24,435 nucleotides of DNA from positions 1 to 24,435 of the forward strand of contig CAMUQE010000010.1 in assembly GCA_947096075.1 (NCBI GenBank), written 5' to 3'. The position numbers were made by a program, and so were the translations under genes. The notes below the pieces were generated by a model. The model saw only the letters and a program-made list of their open reading frames with translations, had not been told where the DNA came from and did not search any database. Every line of letters begins with the position of its first letter. Position 1 is the first letter of the stretch. Shown one piece after another: positions 1 to 7,640 of the stretch. The stretch comes from Veillonella parvula. GTDB taxonomy: Bacteria; Bacillota; Negativicutes; Veillonellales; Veillonellaceae.

Positions 1-210
1 AATTAACATATTTTATTAATTTATCAATAACTAATAAGTAAATTTTATCAAAAAAGCAGGTATTAGTAATAATACTATTGAATTGTTTTATCTTTATAAA
101 GTTTCACAAATAAAATCTTTATTTTATGCCAATAGGTATAGCTCTAAACTTTTTACATATCTTATCCAAAAGATACCACTTAACTTACTTGGGCTTAATT
201 TATAAAATAA
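1..210. other. AT-rich non-coding stretch, no gene seen
   Basis: This AT-rich DNA lies beyond the terminator of the lepB unit. Neither strand has an ORF with a plausible ribosome binding site. Several A/T runs resemble -10 boxes, but no convincing -35/-10 pair was found. It could hold the promoter of a gene to the left of the window; the sequence alone does not show this. Confidence 0.5.
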
Positions 211-251
211 AAAACCTATCTACGATGCAAACACAACTATAGATAGGTTTT
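211..251 (-). terminator. Rho-independent terminator of the yqgF-like/yitT/lepB unit
   Basis: A perfect 12-bp inverted repeat (211-222 against 240-251) encloses a 17-nt loop. Read on the minus strand, the second arm ends in AGGTTTT and runs into a T-rich tract (TTTTTTATTTTATA). It begins 8 bases after the lepB stop codon, as expected for an intrinsic terminator of this transcription unit. Confidence 0.85.
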
Positions 252-259
252 CACTGTTA

Positions 260-844
260 TTAAATTGCGTAGGATACAAAGCCTAAAATATGATCAACAG
301 AAACTGGGCCGATAAAACGACTATCACTAGAATGATTTCGATTATCCCCCATTACAAATACATGACCTTCAGGAACTGTTACAGGTGTAGACCGAGTATA
401 ATTCATTTTTGTATCTTTTGTATATGGTTCTTGTAATTTTTCTCCATTACGCCATACATAACCATCTTTAAACTCTAGTACATCACCAGGTCTACCTATT
501 ACACGTTTTACCCATACATCATTTGTTTGAGCGGATTTATTAAAAACAGATGCATAGTTCATCAGTGGTTCTTTTACATCATCCACCCATGTACGAACAC
601 GATTAACACGACTATCAATAATAACGATTTGTCCATATTCGGGCATATCATTCATAATATGATGCCATTTTGTAACAATCAAATATTGTCCATTGTGTAA
701 TGTATCATCCATTGATTCCCCAGACACTCTAGTAGGTTGAATCAAGAAAATATGAATTACCATAGCAATGATTAATGCCAATGCAATAGCATAAATCCAA
801 TCTAATATTTCTTTTACTATTGTATTACCTAACTTATTACTCAT
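260..844 (-). CDS. lepB: Signal peptidase I
   Basis: Type I signal peptidase (family S26), a membrane serine protease that cleaves signal peptides from exported pre-proteins on the outer face of the inner membrane. The 194-residue length is typical of single-anchor Firmicute SipS-type enzymes. One membrane segment spans about residues 13-34. The catalytic Ser is Ser44 in the GESM motif, the catalytic Lys is Lys113 in KRVIGRPGD, and the conserved MGDNRNHSSDS box covers about 165-175. An ATG start follows an AGAGGAAA Shine-Dalgarno. It sits 9 bases after the yitT-like gene and is last in its unit, directly before a terminator. In an outer-membrane organism it would process lipid-export and barrel proteins too. 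Whether this is the only lepB copy cannot be seen here. Confidence 0.95.
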   Translation of the reverse strand: MSNKLGNTIVKEILDWIYAIALALIIAMVIHIFLIQPTRVSGESMDDTLHNGQYLIVTKWHHIMNDMPEYGQIVIIDSRVNRVRTWVDDVKEPLMNYASVFNKSAQTNDVWVKRVIGRPGDVLEFKDGYVWRNGEKLQEPYTKDTKMNYTRSTPVTVPEGHVFVMGDNRNHSSDSRFIGPVSVDHILGFVSYAI

Positions 845-853
845 AGTTTCCTC

Positions 854-1723
854 TTAATGACCACCTTTCGTAAATCTCCCACCAAAGACATCATGTACGT
901 CTTGGATCGTAATAAATGCTGTAGGATCTACTTCATAAACGGTATCCTTTAATCTTGTAATTTCTAGCCGCGTTACTACAGAATATAATACATGTTTCGG
1001 TTGTTTTAAATACCCGCCTTCTCCATACATAATAGTAACACCACGATTAAGATTAGCATTTAATGCATCAGCAATAATCTTGGAATTATCTGCATCGGTA
1101 ATAATCATAACCCCTTTAGATTCTTCAAGTCCAGTGATGGTCACATCAATCATCTTATAAGCAATAAAATAAGCAATTAAGGAATACATGGCACTATTCC
1201 AACTATATACAAAGCCCGCTGCTCCAAGAATAACTAAATTCATGGCCATTACAATTTCGCCTACAGAAAAGGTGGACCGTTTATCAAAGATAATAGCTAC
1301 AATTTCAGATCCATCTAATGAACCACCATTACGAATGATGAGCCCTACCCCAATACCTAAGATTATACCACCAAAGATAGAGCCTAAAAATGGATCTGTT
1401 GTAATAGGTGCAAAATCATGGGCAAACGTAGAAAATATTGCCATCCAGACAATAGAAAACAATGTGGATGAGGTAAATCCTTTACCGATTGCTCTATAGC
1501 CTAAATACAAGAATGGTAAATTGATAAGTACTACAAAGATACTAAAAGATATACCAGATAGTTCCGCAGCCATCAAAGAAATACCTACTACACCACCATC
1601 GATAATGTTATTGGGTACTAAAAATAAATCTAAGCCCACTGTATAGATAAAGGCCCCTAAAATCATCATTACACAACGCATAATAAGATTTGACCAGTTA
1701 CGCGTTGAAGTTTCACTTGTCAT
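854..1723 (-). CDS. YitT family membrane protein (DUF161 + DUF2179)
   Basis: An integral membrane protein of the YitT family, whose physiological function is largely unknown. The N-terminal two thirds are several hydrophobic segments (about residues 15-210 counted from my start), with the glycine-rich GIGVGLIIRNGGSLDGSEI stretch typical of the family. The C-terminal soluble part ends in YEVDPTAFITIQDV followed by FGGRF, the usual end of the DUF2179 domain. I place the start at the ATG at 1723 rather than the longer ORF start at 1759. AAAGGAGA lies 5 bases upstream of 1723, and the resulting 289 residues fit the family. The start overlaps the end of the upstream gene by 11 bases, so the two are probably translationally coupled. 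Confidence 0.88.
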   Translation of the reverse strand: MTSETSTRNWSNLIMRCVMMILGAFIYTVGLDLFLVPNNIIDGGVVGISLMAAELSGISFSIFVVLINLPFLYLGYRAIGKGFTSSTLFSIVWMAIFSTFAHDFAPITTDPFLGSIFGGIILGIGVGLIIRNGGSLDGSEIVAIIFDKRSTFSVGEIVMAMNLVILGAAGFVYSWNSAMYSLIAYFIAYKMIDVTITGLEESKGVMIITDADNSKIIADALNANLNRGVTIMYGEGGYLKQPKHVLYSVVTRLEITRLKDTVYEVDPTAFITIQDVHDVFGGRFTKGGH

Positions 1724-2240
1724 GAGCTTCTCCTTTCCCGTATAACTGTTCCATAGCATGTAATCGCTTTTCTTCTAACTCATTAGCGTCTACAGTATCT
1801 TCTTTAGTAGCTAGTTCATTTTGAGCTAATTGCTTCGTATAACGCAAACCAATAACGAGAGCAGTCAAATCATCTACAGGTTCTGGTGGAAATTGCATAG
1901 ATGTAGGAATAATCTTGCGCCACCCTGTAGGAGGATTATATTGCCAATATAATTTACGAGCCTCCTCCGTACTGTGAGATTCGTCTATTAAACTAGTTGT
2001 AATTTTGTGATTGCGTCCAATTTGTTGAAGAGAAGGATATAAATGCTTATGATTCGTACCATTACCACAAACAATATGAACGATACCATAATATTCGGTT
2101 AAAACACGTTCAATATCATCATTGAAGGTCTTTGAGGAAATAATTTTACGACATACCATATCGCCAGAAGGTCTTACTATGGCAATACCAGTCTTCTCAT
2201 TTCCTGGATCCACTGCTAAAATATATGTATTTTCAATCAT
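1713..2240 (-). CDS. YqgF/RuvC-like RNase H-fold protein
   Basis: A 175-residue protein resembling the YqgF (RuvX) branch of the RuvC-like nucleases, which in other bacteria act in pre-16S rRNA maturation or on branched DNA. The expected acidic triad can be traced. Asp11 lies in AVDPGNEKTGIAI (compare DxGxxRTG in YqgF). Asp86-Glu87 lie in DESHSTEEA (compare DERLST-EA). Asp123-Asp124 lie in VDDLTALVI near the C-terminus. It is longer and more divergent than standard YqgF, so a paralogue with a different substrate is possible. The ATG at 2240 is chosen because AAAGGGG sits 7 bases upstream; the 14-residue extension in the open frame lacks such support. It is first in the unit with the YitT gene and lepB. 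Confidence 0.7.
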   Translation of the reverse strand: MIENTYILAVDPGNEKTGIAIVRPSGDMVCRKIISSKTFNDDIERVLTEYYGIVHIVCGNGTNHKHLYPSLQQIGRNHKITTSLIDESHSTEEARKLYWQYNPPTGWRKIIPTSMQFPPEPVDDLTALVIGLRYTKQLAQNELATKEDTVDANELEEKRLHAMEQLYGKGEAHDK

Positions 2241-2272
2241 TTTATTATCCCCTTTGTAAATACAGTAGTTAT

Positions 2273-2303
2273 ATTTTAACATAAAAAGCAGGTCTTATGT
2301 AAA
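2273..2303 (-). promoter_or_regulatory. Possible promoter for the yqgF-like unit, overlapping the terminator hairpin
   Basis: On the minus strand TTTACA (2303-2298) and TAAAAT (2278-2273) match the sigma-A -35 and -10 consensus at five of six positions each, but the spacer is 19 bases, longer than optimal. Transcription would begin about 25 bases before the ATG at 2240. The -35 element lies inside one arm of the upstream terminator. This is an inference from motif matching in AT-rich DNA. Confidence 0.35.
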
Positions 2304-2328
2304 AATTTACATAAGACCTGCTTTTTAT
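2281..2328 (-). terminator. Strong palindromic terminator after the DUF3084 gene
   Basis: Two perfectly complementary 23-base arms (2281-2303 and 2306-2328) are separated by only two bases. The core is GC-containing (GCAGGTCTTATGT) and the outer arms are A/T runs. On the minus strand the hairpin ends in GCTTTTTAT, giving a U tract. It begins 30 bases after the DUF3084 stop codon and closes the long lpxI-to-DUF3084 run. The symmetrical A and T runs would also permit termination in the plus direction, though no plus-strand gene is near. Confidence 0.9.
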
Positions 2329-2358
2329 GGTGTATGAAACCAACATACTTTTATCATA

Positions 2359-3573
2359 TTAATTAGTTTGCATTTTTGCCTTATCATTAAAAACCGGCAT
2401 TTGGGTAATACGCAACTTAAGATGTACAGGACCAGACGAATAGGTATCGCCATCAGTATAAGCTTCAACGTGAACCTTACCACGCATAGTGTTGATTCGT
2501 TTAATAGCTGTAAACAAATCGTCACCAGATATCGTTCCAATATCACCAGATAAAGAATCAGGAATAATCCCCTTCTCCTTCGCATGCTCGTTTACTTGTT
2601 TCAAGAACTGAAGCATAGAGGGCTGAGCATTAGCACCCCCATCCAGCACAGCAGAGTGAATGACTTCCCCATTTTTATAGATAAATTGTTGTGGATATAC
2701 ATGGATAACTGCAACTGCAGGTTCGCCTGAAATAATATTTCCTGCGGCTATCACTTGAACAACCATTGGTGTTTTAGAGTTAATTAGTTTTTGCGTAGCT
2801 ACCTCAACATTTTGTCGATCTACATACACAACGGATTGACCATTATCTTCTATACCTAAGCGACGTAAAACAAGTTTATTTGTATCATCGATAATATGTT
2901 TAATAGCATTATTACTATCTTCTTCACTTAAACCAGGTCGTACAACAGCTTGTGCTAATAGCTGATCTACTTGGAAGAGAATGGTTCCTTCCCGTAAATG
3001 AATGATGCCATTCTGCAATTGTTCTTGTGTATTTTGTAGATTCTTAATATGCGCTTCCATCTTAGCACGTGTTGCTTCAAGCTCAGCTACCTTTTGAGAC
3101 ACCTCTGCATAAGAGGCTTGTAAAGATGCCAATTCGGCTTCTGTTGCGTCTTTAGCAGCTTGTGCACTCGCCAATTCAGCTTTAGTAGCCTCTACTTCAC
3201 GGCGAATTTGTTCGATCTCAGCCATCCGTTCTTCAAGCTCTTGTTTATTTTGTTCTAACAAAGCCTGCCCACGAATCAGTTCTTGCGTCTTTGCAGCAAC
3301 CTCATTATTCAGCTGCTTTATATCAGCTCGCAACTGATCCATACCGAACAATGCAGTTCGTACGCTTTGAGACGTAAAGGTTAATACCCCAACTGTAGCT
3401 GCTGCAACCAAAAGGCCTGTCACAATAGTAACTATAATAGATGTGTGCTTAGGTCGTAATCCAAAGAGGGACATACGACGTTTACCAATTTTAGTGCCTA
3501 GCTTATCCCCCATGTAAGCAATGAGACCACCCATAAGAGCGATAATTATTAAGATTTTGACACCTACTAACAT
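2359..3573 (-). CDS. DUF3084 domain membrane-anchored coiled-coil protein
   Basis: A protein of unknown function that I recognise as a DUF3084-type protein. Two hydrophobic segments lie near the N-terminus (about residues 4-24 and 44-68), joined by a basic loop (KLGTKIGKRR). An alanine- and glutamate-rich coiled coil follows at about 80-195 (repeated AELASAQAA, AELASLQAS and AELEATRA units). A globular C-terminal domain spans about 200-400. Two adjacent ATGs (3576 and 3573) follow AAAGGAGGGAC; the second has the better 6-base spacing, so 404 residues are given. It lies 30 bases after the LptF/G gene and is the last gene before the terminator, so it is probably co-transcribed with lptC-lptA-lptB-lptF/G. 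That position suggests, without proving, a role at the envelope. Confidence 0.8.
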   Translation of the reverse strand: MLVGVKILIIIALMGGLIAYMGDKLGTKIGKRRMSLFGLRPKHTSIIVTIVTGLLVAAATVGVLTFTSQSVRTALFGMDQLRADIKQLNNEVAAKTQELIRGQALLEQNKQELEERMAEIEQIRREVEATKAELASAQAAKDATEAELASLQASYAEVSQKVAELEATRAKMEAHIKNLQNTQEQLQNGIIHLREGTILFQVDQLLAQAVVRPGLSEEDSNNAIKHIIDDTNKLVLRRLGIEDNGQSVVYVDRQNVEVATQKLINSKTPMVVQVIAAGNIISGEPAVAVIHVYPQQFIYKNGEVIHSAVLDGGANAQPSMLQFLKQVNEHAKEKGIIPDSLSGDIGTISGDDLFTAIKRINTMRGKVHVEAYTDGDTYSSGPVHLKLRITQMPVFNDKAKMQTN

Positions 3574-3606
3574 CATGTCCCTCCTTTCTCCTAAGAATAC
3601 AATCTG

Positions 3607-4698
3607 TTATTTCGATACGCGCCAATTCAAATACAACCCTGCAATAATACCTAATGTATCCGGTATTAATGCAGCTAATACGGTTGGCAATGCTCCACCT
3701 TTCCCTAAGGCACCAGCAAAGGTCATCACCCCATAATAAATAAAGATGATAAGAATACTAATACCAAAGCCGATAGATGAACTAGAACGTTGTTTTTGAA
3801 GGCCTAAAGGTGCACCTACAAGAGCAAATACAAAACTTGCCAACGGAATTGTAAAACGTTGGTACATTTCCATTTCAAGTTTATTAGCATTAGTATAAGC
3901 AGCCTTATAAGCTCTGATTTGATGACGTAACTCCTTAATCGTTAATTCCTCAGGTTTACGTTGATCTTGTTGAATATCTTTTGGGGCAGACTTAATCGGC
4001 AAGGATTGCTCCTTAAATTTCATGGTACGTTCAACACCATTACCAGCTGATAGATCATAGATGATACCATTCTGCATCACCCAATATTGACCATTCCAGA
4101 TAGCTGTATCAGCATTTTCAACTTGTTGTAACTTGCCGCCCTCCCCAAATTGTTGAACCGTAATCATGGACAACTGTTTGGTTTCAGCATCATAGCTCTT
4201 AGCATACAGCAATGTGCCTAGTTCGTCACCATTCATCGTTTTTAACACAATATGATTTTGTGTTTGAGGTGATGCATTTTTCATAATTTGTTCGCGCACA
4301 ATCGTTTGATACATATGATTTGTACGAGGTACAACAAATTCATTAAATGCTACTGCCCCAATGGAAATGATGAGGGCAATAATATATACAGGCATGGCCA
4401 AGCGTAAAAAGCTTAGACCACCAGCACGCATAACAACGATTTCACTAGTACTACTCAAACGACTAAAAGTCATAAGAGAAGCCAATAGTACTGACATTGG
4501 GAATGTTAAAATAACAATACTTGGTAAAGCCAAGACAAATGCTTGCATAACAAGCAACAATGGTGCTCCATATTCAGTAATATATTGAGCAATCCTAAAC
4601 AATGTGCCTGTACCAATAAAAATACTAGTAAAAGCAAAAACCCCAAATAGGAATGGGCCTACAAAAGCTTTTAAAATATATTTATCTAATAATCGCAT
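3607..4698 (-). CDS. LPS export permease of the YjgP/YjgQ (LptF/LptG) family
   Basis: The inner-membrane permease of the Lpt exporter, which with LptB ATPase extracts LPS from the inner membrane and hands it to LptC/LptA. The family topology is visible. Three membrane segments lie in the N-terminal third (about residues 10-35, 50-85 and 95-120) and three in the C-terminal quarter (about 270-355). A periplasmic beta-jellyroll-like domain lies between them, with motifs such as AIWNGQYWVMQNGIIYDL. The 363-residue length is usual. Only one such permease is present, directly after lptB, so it may act as a homodimer in place of an LptF/LptG pair. The symbol is left open because F and G cannot be told apart. 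The ATG start has AGGAGG closely upstream; the gap to lptB is 8 bases. Confidence 0.9.
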   Translation of the reverse strand: MRLLDKYILKAFVGPFLFGVFAFTSIFIGTGTLFRIAQYITEYGAPLLLVMQAFVLALPSIVILTFPMSVLLASLMTFSRLSSTSEIVVMRAGGLSFLRLAMPVYIIALIISIGAVAFNEFVVPRTNHMYQTIVREQIMKNASPQTQNHIVLKTMNGDELGTLLYAKSYDAETKQLSMITVQQFGEGGKLQQVENADTAIWNGQYWVMQNGIIYDLSAGNGVERTMKFKEQSLPIKSAPKDIQQDQRKPEELTIKELRHQIRAYKAAYTNANKLEMEMYQRFTIPLASFVFALVGAPLGLQKQRSSSSIGFGISILIIFIYYGVMTFAGALGKGGALPTVLAALIPDTLGIIAGLYLNWRVSK

Positions 4699-4706
4699 AG
4701 CCCCTC

Positions 4707-5426
4707 CTATAATTTAAAGTTATCCCCTAAATAATGTTCACGAGCGATTGGATCATTCGCAATTTCATCAGGGGTACCCTCTAGGAGGATTTTACCATTA
4801 CTCAAAATATAAGCCTTATCTACAATCCCCAATGTTTCGCGAACATTATGGTCTGTAATCAAGATACCAATACCGCGGTTCTTAACGTGTAAGATAATTT
4901 GCTGAATATCAGCAACCGCAATTGGATCGACACCTGCAAAAGGTTCATCAAGAAGGATGAAATTAGGTTCTAAGGCGAGGCAACGCGCAATTTCTACACG
5001 GCGTCGTTCACCACCAGATAATTGCATCCCCATACGGTCACGGACATGTCCAATATGAAATTCTTCAATCAATGATTCCACGATAGCTTCAATCTCATCA
5101 GGCTTTTTTGCCGTAGTCTGTAGCATGGCACGAATATTGTCCTCTACAGACATGGAACGAAAGATTGATGCCTCTTGCGGTAAGTATCCAATACCTTCAG
5201 CCGCCCGCTTATACATAGGAATATTTGTTATATCCTTGCCATCAACGGTAATGATACCAGAACTTGGTCTTTCAATGCCTACAATCATATAAAATGACGT
5301 AGTTTTACCGGCCCCATTAGGCCCTAATAGACCTACAACTTGGCCTTTATCAACGCGTAGACTTACACCATCTACCACATTGCGTCCGCTAAAGGTTTTA
5401 ACTAAGTTTTTGGTTTCTATATACAT
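4707..5426 (-). CDS. lptB: LPS export ABC transporter ATPase LptB
   Basis: A cytoplasmic ATPase that powers LPS extraction by the Lpt complex. Walker A is GPNGAGKT (residues 35-42), the Q-loop lies in YLPQEAS (about 81-87), the ABC signature LSGGERR is at 136-142, Walker B FILLDEP is at 156-162, and the H-loop is His193 in ITDHNV. The 239 residues and the sequence around GYLPQEASIFR are typical of LptB rather than of general amino-acid ABC ATPases. The gene sits between lptA and the LptF/G permease with 8-9-base gaps. The ATG start follows AAGGAT. Confidence 0.96.
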   Translation of the reverse strand: MYIETKNLVKTFSGRNVVDGVSLRVDKGQVVGLLGPNGAGKTTSFYMIVGIERPSSGIITVDGKDITNIPMYKRAAEGIGYLPQEASIFRSMSVEDNIRAMLQTTAKKPDEIEAIVESLIEEFHIGHVRDRMGMQLSGGERRRVEIARCLALEPNFILLDEPFAGVDPIAVADIQQIILHVKNRGIGILITDHNVRETLGIVDKAYILSNGKILLEGTPDEIANDPIAREHYLGDNFKL

Positions 5427-5435
5427 ATATTATCC

Positions 5436-6155
5436 TTATTTATTCGGAACAATGACGAGTGTACTACGTCCACCTAATGTTTCAGCAGAATCATCAGCTA
5501 AACGAATTTTCAGTTCCGGTGCATTCAGTACATTACCATTTTGAACGGCATGCGCAGAACCAGATAAGAGTACCACTCCATCATTTTGGTTTGGCGTTTG
5601 TGTATATGTAGCTCGGTCAGCAGAACCAGACACGTTTCGTTCGGGATTAGAGAAAGTAACATTACCTTGCGCTACAGCACGAACTTCCTTCATCCATCCT
5701 TCTACCTTATCACCGGTTAAGGTTGTCCCTTCAGCAATCAAACGGGCATTGCCTGTAACAAGACCGTATTCAGAGTCAGTATTATACTCAACACTGTCAC
5801 CAAAGATTTGGCGATCAGCACGTTGTAAATGAACGCTACCATTAGCAGTGAATTTATTATTATTGTAACTGTGAACCGCTTGAGCAGACATGGCCATATC
5901 AGAACCAATCATAGATACACCACCATCAAGATTTGCTTCTTGAGTTTTTGTATTGTACCAACCCTTGGCACCAGTCATAGTTTTATCCGCTTGGGTAATA
6001 ACAACATTACCTGTTGCATCTGCACGACCTGAATTGCCATCATAAGACAATGTATCAGCGCTGATAGTCAACGGATCATTTGCAGCCCAAACTGTAACAG
6101 ATGCGGTCATGAGTACAGCTAATATAGCCATACCAATCTGTTTTTTCTTATTCAT
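5436..6155 (-). CDS. lptA: LptA/OstA-like periplasmic LPS transport protein
   Basis: A periplasmic bridge protein of the LPS export pathway. The N-terminus is a signal peptide: a lysine-rich start (NKKKQ), a hydrophobic core (about residues 7-25) and a likely cleavage site after VWA-A. The mature part is a series of OstA-type beta repeats (for example ISADTLSYDGNSGRADATGNV and later DGGVSMIGSDMAM), covering almost the whole protein. At about 239 residues it is longer than the roughly 185-residue E. coli LptA, so it may have extra repeats. The open frame begins at a TTG at 6170, but GAGAGGAAAT fits the ATGs at 6158 or 6155; the latter has 7-base spacing and is given. It directly follows lptC. 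Confidence 0.88.
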   Translation of the reverse strand: MNKKKQIGMAILAVLMTASVTVWAANDPLTISADTLSYDGNSGRADATGNVVITQADKTMTGAKGWYNTKTQEANLDGGVSMIGSDMAMSAQAVHSYNNNKFTANGSVHLQRADRQIFGDSVEYNTDSEYGLVTGNARLIAEGTTLTGDKVEGWMKEVRAVAQGNVTFSNPERNVSGSADRATYTQTPNQNDGVVLLSGSAHAVQNGNVLNAPELKIRLADDSAETLGGRSTLVIVPNK

Positions 6156-6170
6156 CATATTTCCTCTCAA

Positions 6171-6707
6171 TTACTTCTTTGTTAATTTCGCATGTCCAAT
6201 GGCTTTAATAATTTTTAAAGACATGTTGCCCTCAAGCTTGTCACCTGTGAGGGTTACATCCTTACTGTTATAAGTGAAAGCCGTTTTAGATGTCAATGTT
6301 TTCGTTTTGTTATCAAAATGAAGGGCCTCAGTTTTAAATTCTGCACCTTCCGTATTGGTAGCAGTAACGCCTTGATCAATATCAAGAGAGTTTCGATCAC
6401 CCGTCAGTACAGCATGAGGAGCTGTAATCGTAGTAGTCACATTATCTTGATAGAACAGACCTTTCAAATTGGTCAGAACGATAGCTTTTGTACGCGGGTC
6501 ATATTCAATCTTCTCAGCTGATAATGCCCATACTAACTTGCCATCCTTTTCCTCTTGCAAGTCCGCACCTTGGAAATTAACGAGTTGTCCACTTTGATTT
6601 TGAGTGGAATTAGCCTCATTAGAGTCTTTCATAATAAATACAATAAGACCGATTAGAGCTAATACTATAGCGACCACAATGGCAATTAACTTTTTATTGT
6701 TTTTCAT
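6171..6707 (-). CDS. lptC: LPS export protein LptC
   Basis: A membrane-anchored periplasmic protein linking the LptB/F/G complex to LptA. One N-terminal transmembrane helix follows a KNNKK cluster (about residues 7-27), and the periplasmic domain (about 40-178) has the LptC/OstA-like pattern, including LVWALSAEKIEYDPRTKAIVL and TGDKLEGNMSLKIIKAIGHAKL. The 178-residue length is close to the family's usual size. The ATG lies inside the end of the upstream acyltransferase gene, a 14-base overlap, with GGGAGAGA as ribosome binding site. This suggests translational coupling between late acylation and export genes. Confidence 0.9.
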   Translation of the reverse strand: MKNNKKLIAIVVAIVLALIGLIVFIMKDSNEANSTQNQSGQLVNFQGADLQEEKDGKLVWALSAEKIEYDPRTKAIVLTNLKGLFYQDNVTTTITAPHAVLTGDRNSLDIDQGVTATNTEGAEFKTEALHFDNKTKTLTSKTAFTYNSKDVTLTGDKLEGNMSLKIIKAIGHAKLTKK

Positions 6708-7626
6708 GCGCTCTCTCCCGTATAGCTATCTTCTTATCGTAATCAATAATTTGATCCATCTTAGTCATCCAACGGTGTTGGAACCAAAGCCACTCATCTG
6801 GATGTTCACGAATAAATTCTTCTGTAACACGTACACAGGCTTCAGTTAGACGATACATATCAACATCTTCATCGCCAGTTTCCTCATAATGTAATGCTGG
6901 CAAGATATGAACGATATGTCCTCCTTCAGGCTTACGAGATGCAAAAATAGGTACTACAGGAGAGCCAAATTTCTTTGCAAATGTTGCTGGTCCCATAACA
7001 GCTGATGAATCTTGTCCCAAAAACGGAACTGGTAAACCATTTATATATCCATCTTGGTCAGCTAAGAATCCAAGAAGTTTTTTCTTTTTTAAAGCCTTAG
7101 CAGCAGAAACGATTTCGTTGCCACCACTAGCAAATACGTCAAGCCCCACCATCTCACGATATTCATTCATAAGGCGTGTGAATTGAGCATTAGGTTGTTT
7201 CTTAACAATTGTAGTGGAAGGATATCCATGAGCTGCCATAGCAGCCCCCATCCATTCCCAGTTGCCTACATGGCCAGTAAGAACGATAACTCCCTTATCT
7301 TCAGCAATGGCCTTTTCTAAATGTTCAACACCACGCATCTCTATGTGTTTATTGATAAAGGATTTCGTCAGGTTTGGCATGTATAATACTTCCATAACAC
7401 TGCGACCAAGATTCTTGAACAACTTATTAATTAATTGTTCCGCCTCTTGATCGTTCATATTCATGCCAATTTTAATATTATTTATGCCTCTAAGCTTTTG
7501 CTTCTTCGCTATTAGCCCATATACAGGACCTAAACAAGCGCCTATGAGCAAAATGAGCTTGTATGGTAGTCGACAAACAAGCCAACTAATGCCTTTAACT
7601 AAATGGTATTGCCATTCGTTATTCAT
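6694..7626 (-). CDS. Lipid A late acyltransferase, LpxL/HtrB family (copy 1)
   Basis: A membrane-bound acyltransferase expected to add a secondary acyl chain to KDO-lipid IVA (or a related precursor) at the cytoplasmic face of the inner membrane. The HxxxxE catalytic motif is His119-Glu124 in TGHVGNWEWMG. Further family signatures are GFLADQDGYINGLPVPFLG and the C-terminal HPDEWLWFQHRW. A hydrophobic N-terminal anchor spans about residues 12-40. The start is set at the ATG at 7626 because AAGGAGGT lies 7 bases upstream; the longer open frame (to 7695) overlaps kdsC and adds a cysteine-rich segment atypical of the family. The result is 310 residues. A second paralogue is encoded at 19603-20505; which chain each adds cannot be read from sequence. 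Confidence 0.9.
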   Translation of the reverse strand: MNNEWQYHLVKGISWLVCRLPYKLILLIGACLGPVYGLIAKKQKLRGINNIKIGMNMNDQEAEQLINKLFKNLGRSVMEVLYMPNLTKSFINKHIEMRGVEHLEKAIAEDKGVIVLTGHVGNWEWMGAAMAAHGYPSTTIVKKQPNAQFTRLMNEYREMVGLDVFASGGNEIVSAAKALKKKKLLGFLADQDGYINGLPVPFLGQDSSAVMGPATFAKKFGSPVVPIFASRKPEGGHIVHILPALHYEETGDEDVDMYRLTEACVRVTEEFIREHPDEWLWFQHRWMTKMDQIIDYDKKIAIRERAHEKQ

Positions 7627-7640
7627 TCTGCCCACCTCCT

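Noticed and set aside
5436..6155. Possibility that the lptA gene is a truncated LptD
   Set aside because: The protein has its own signal peptide and OstA repeats to the end, lies between lptC and lptB, and shows no barrel strands or terminal aromatic; it reads as a complete, somewhat long LptA.
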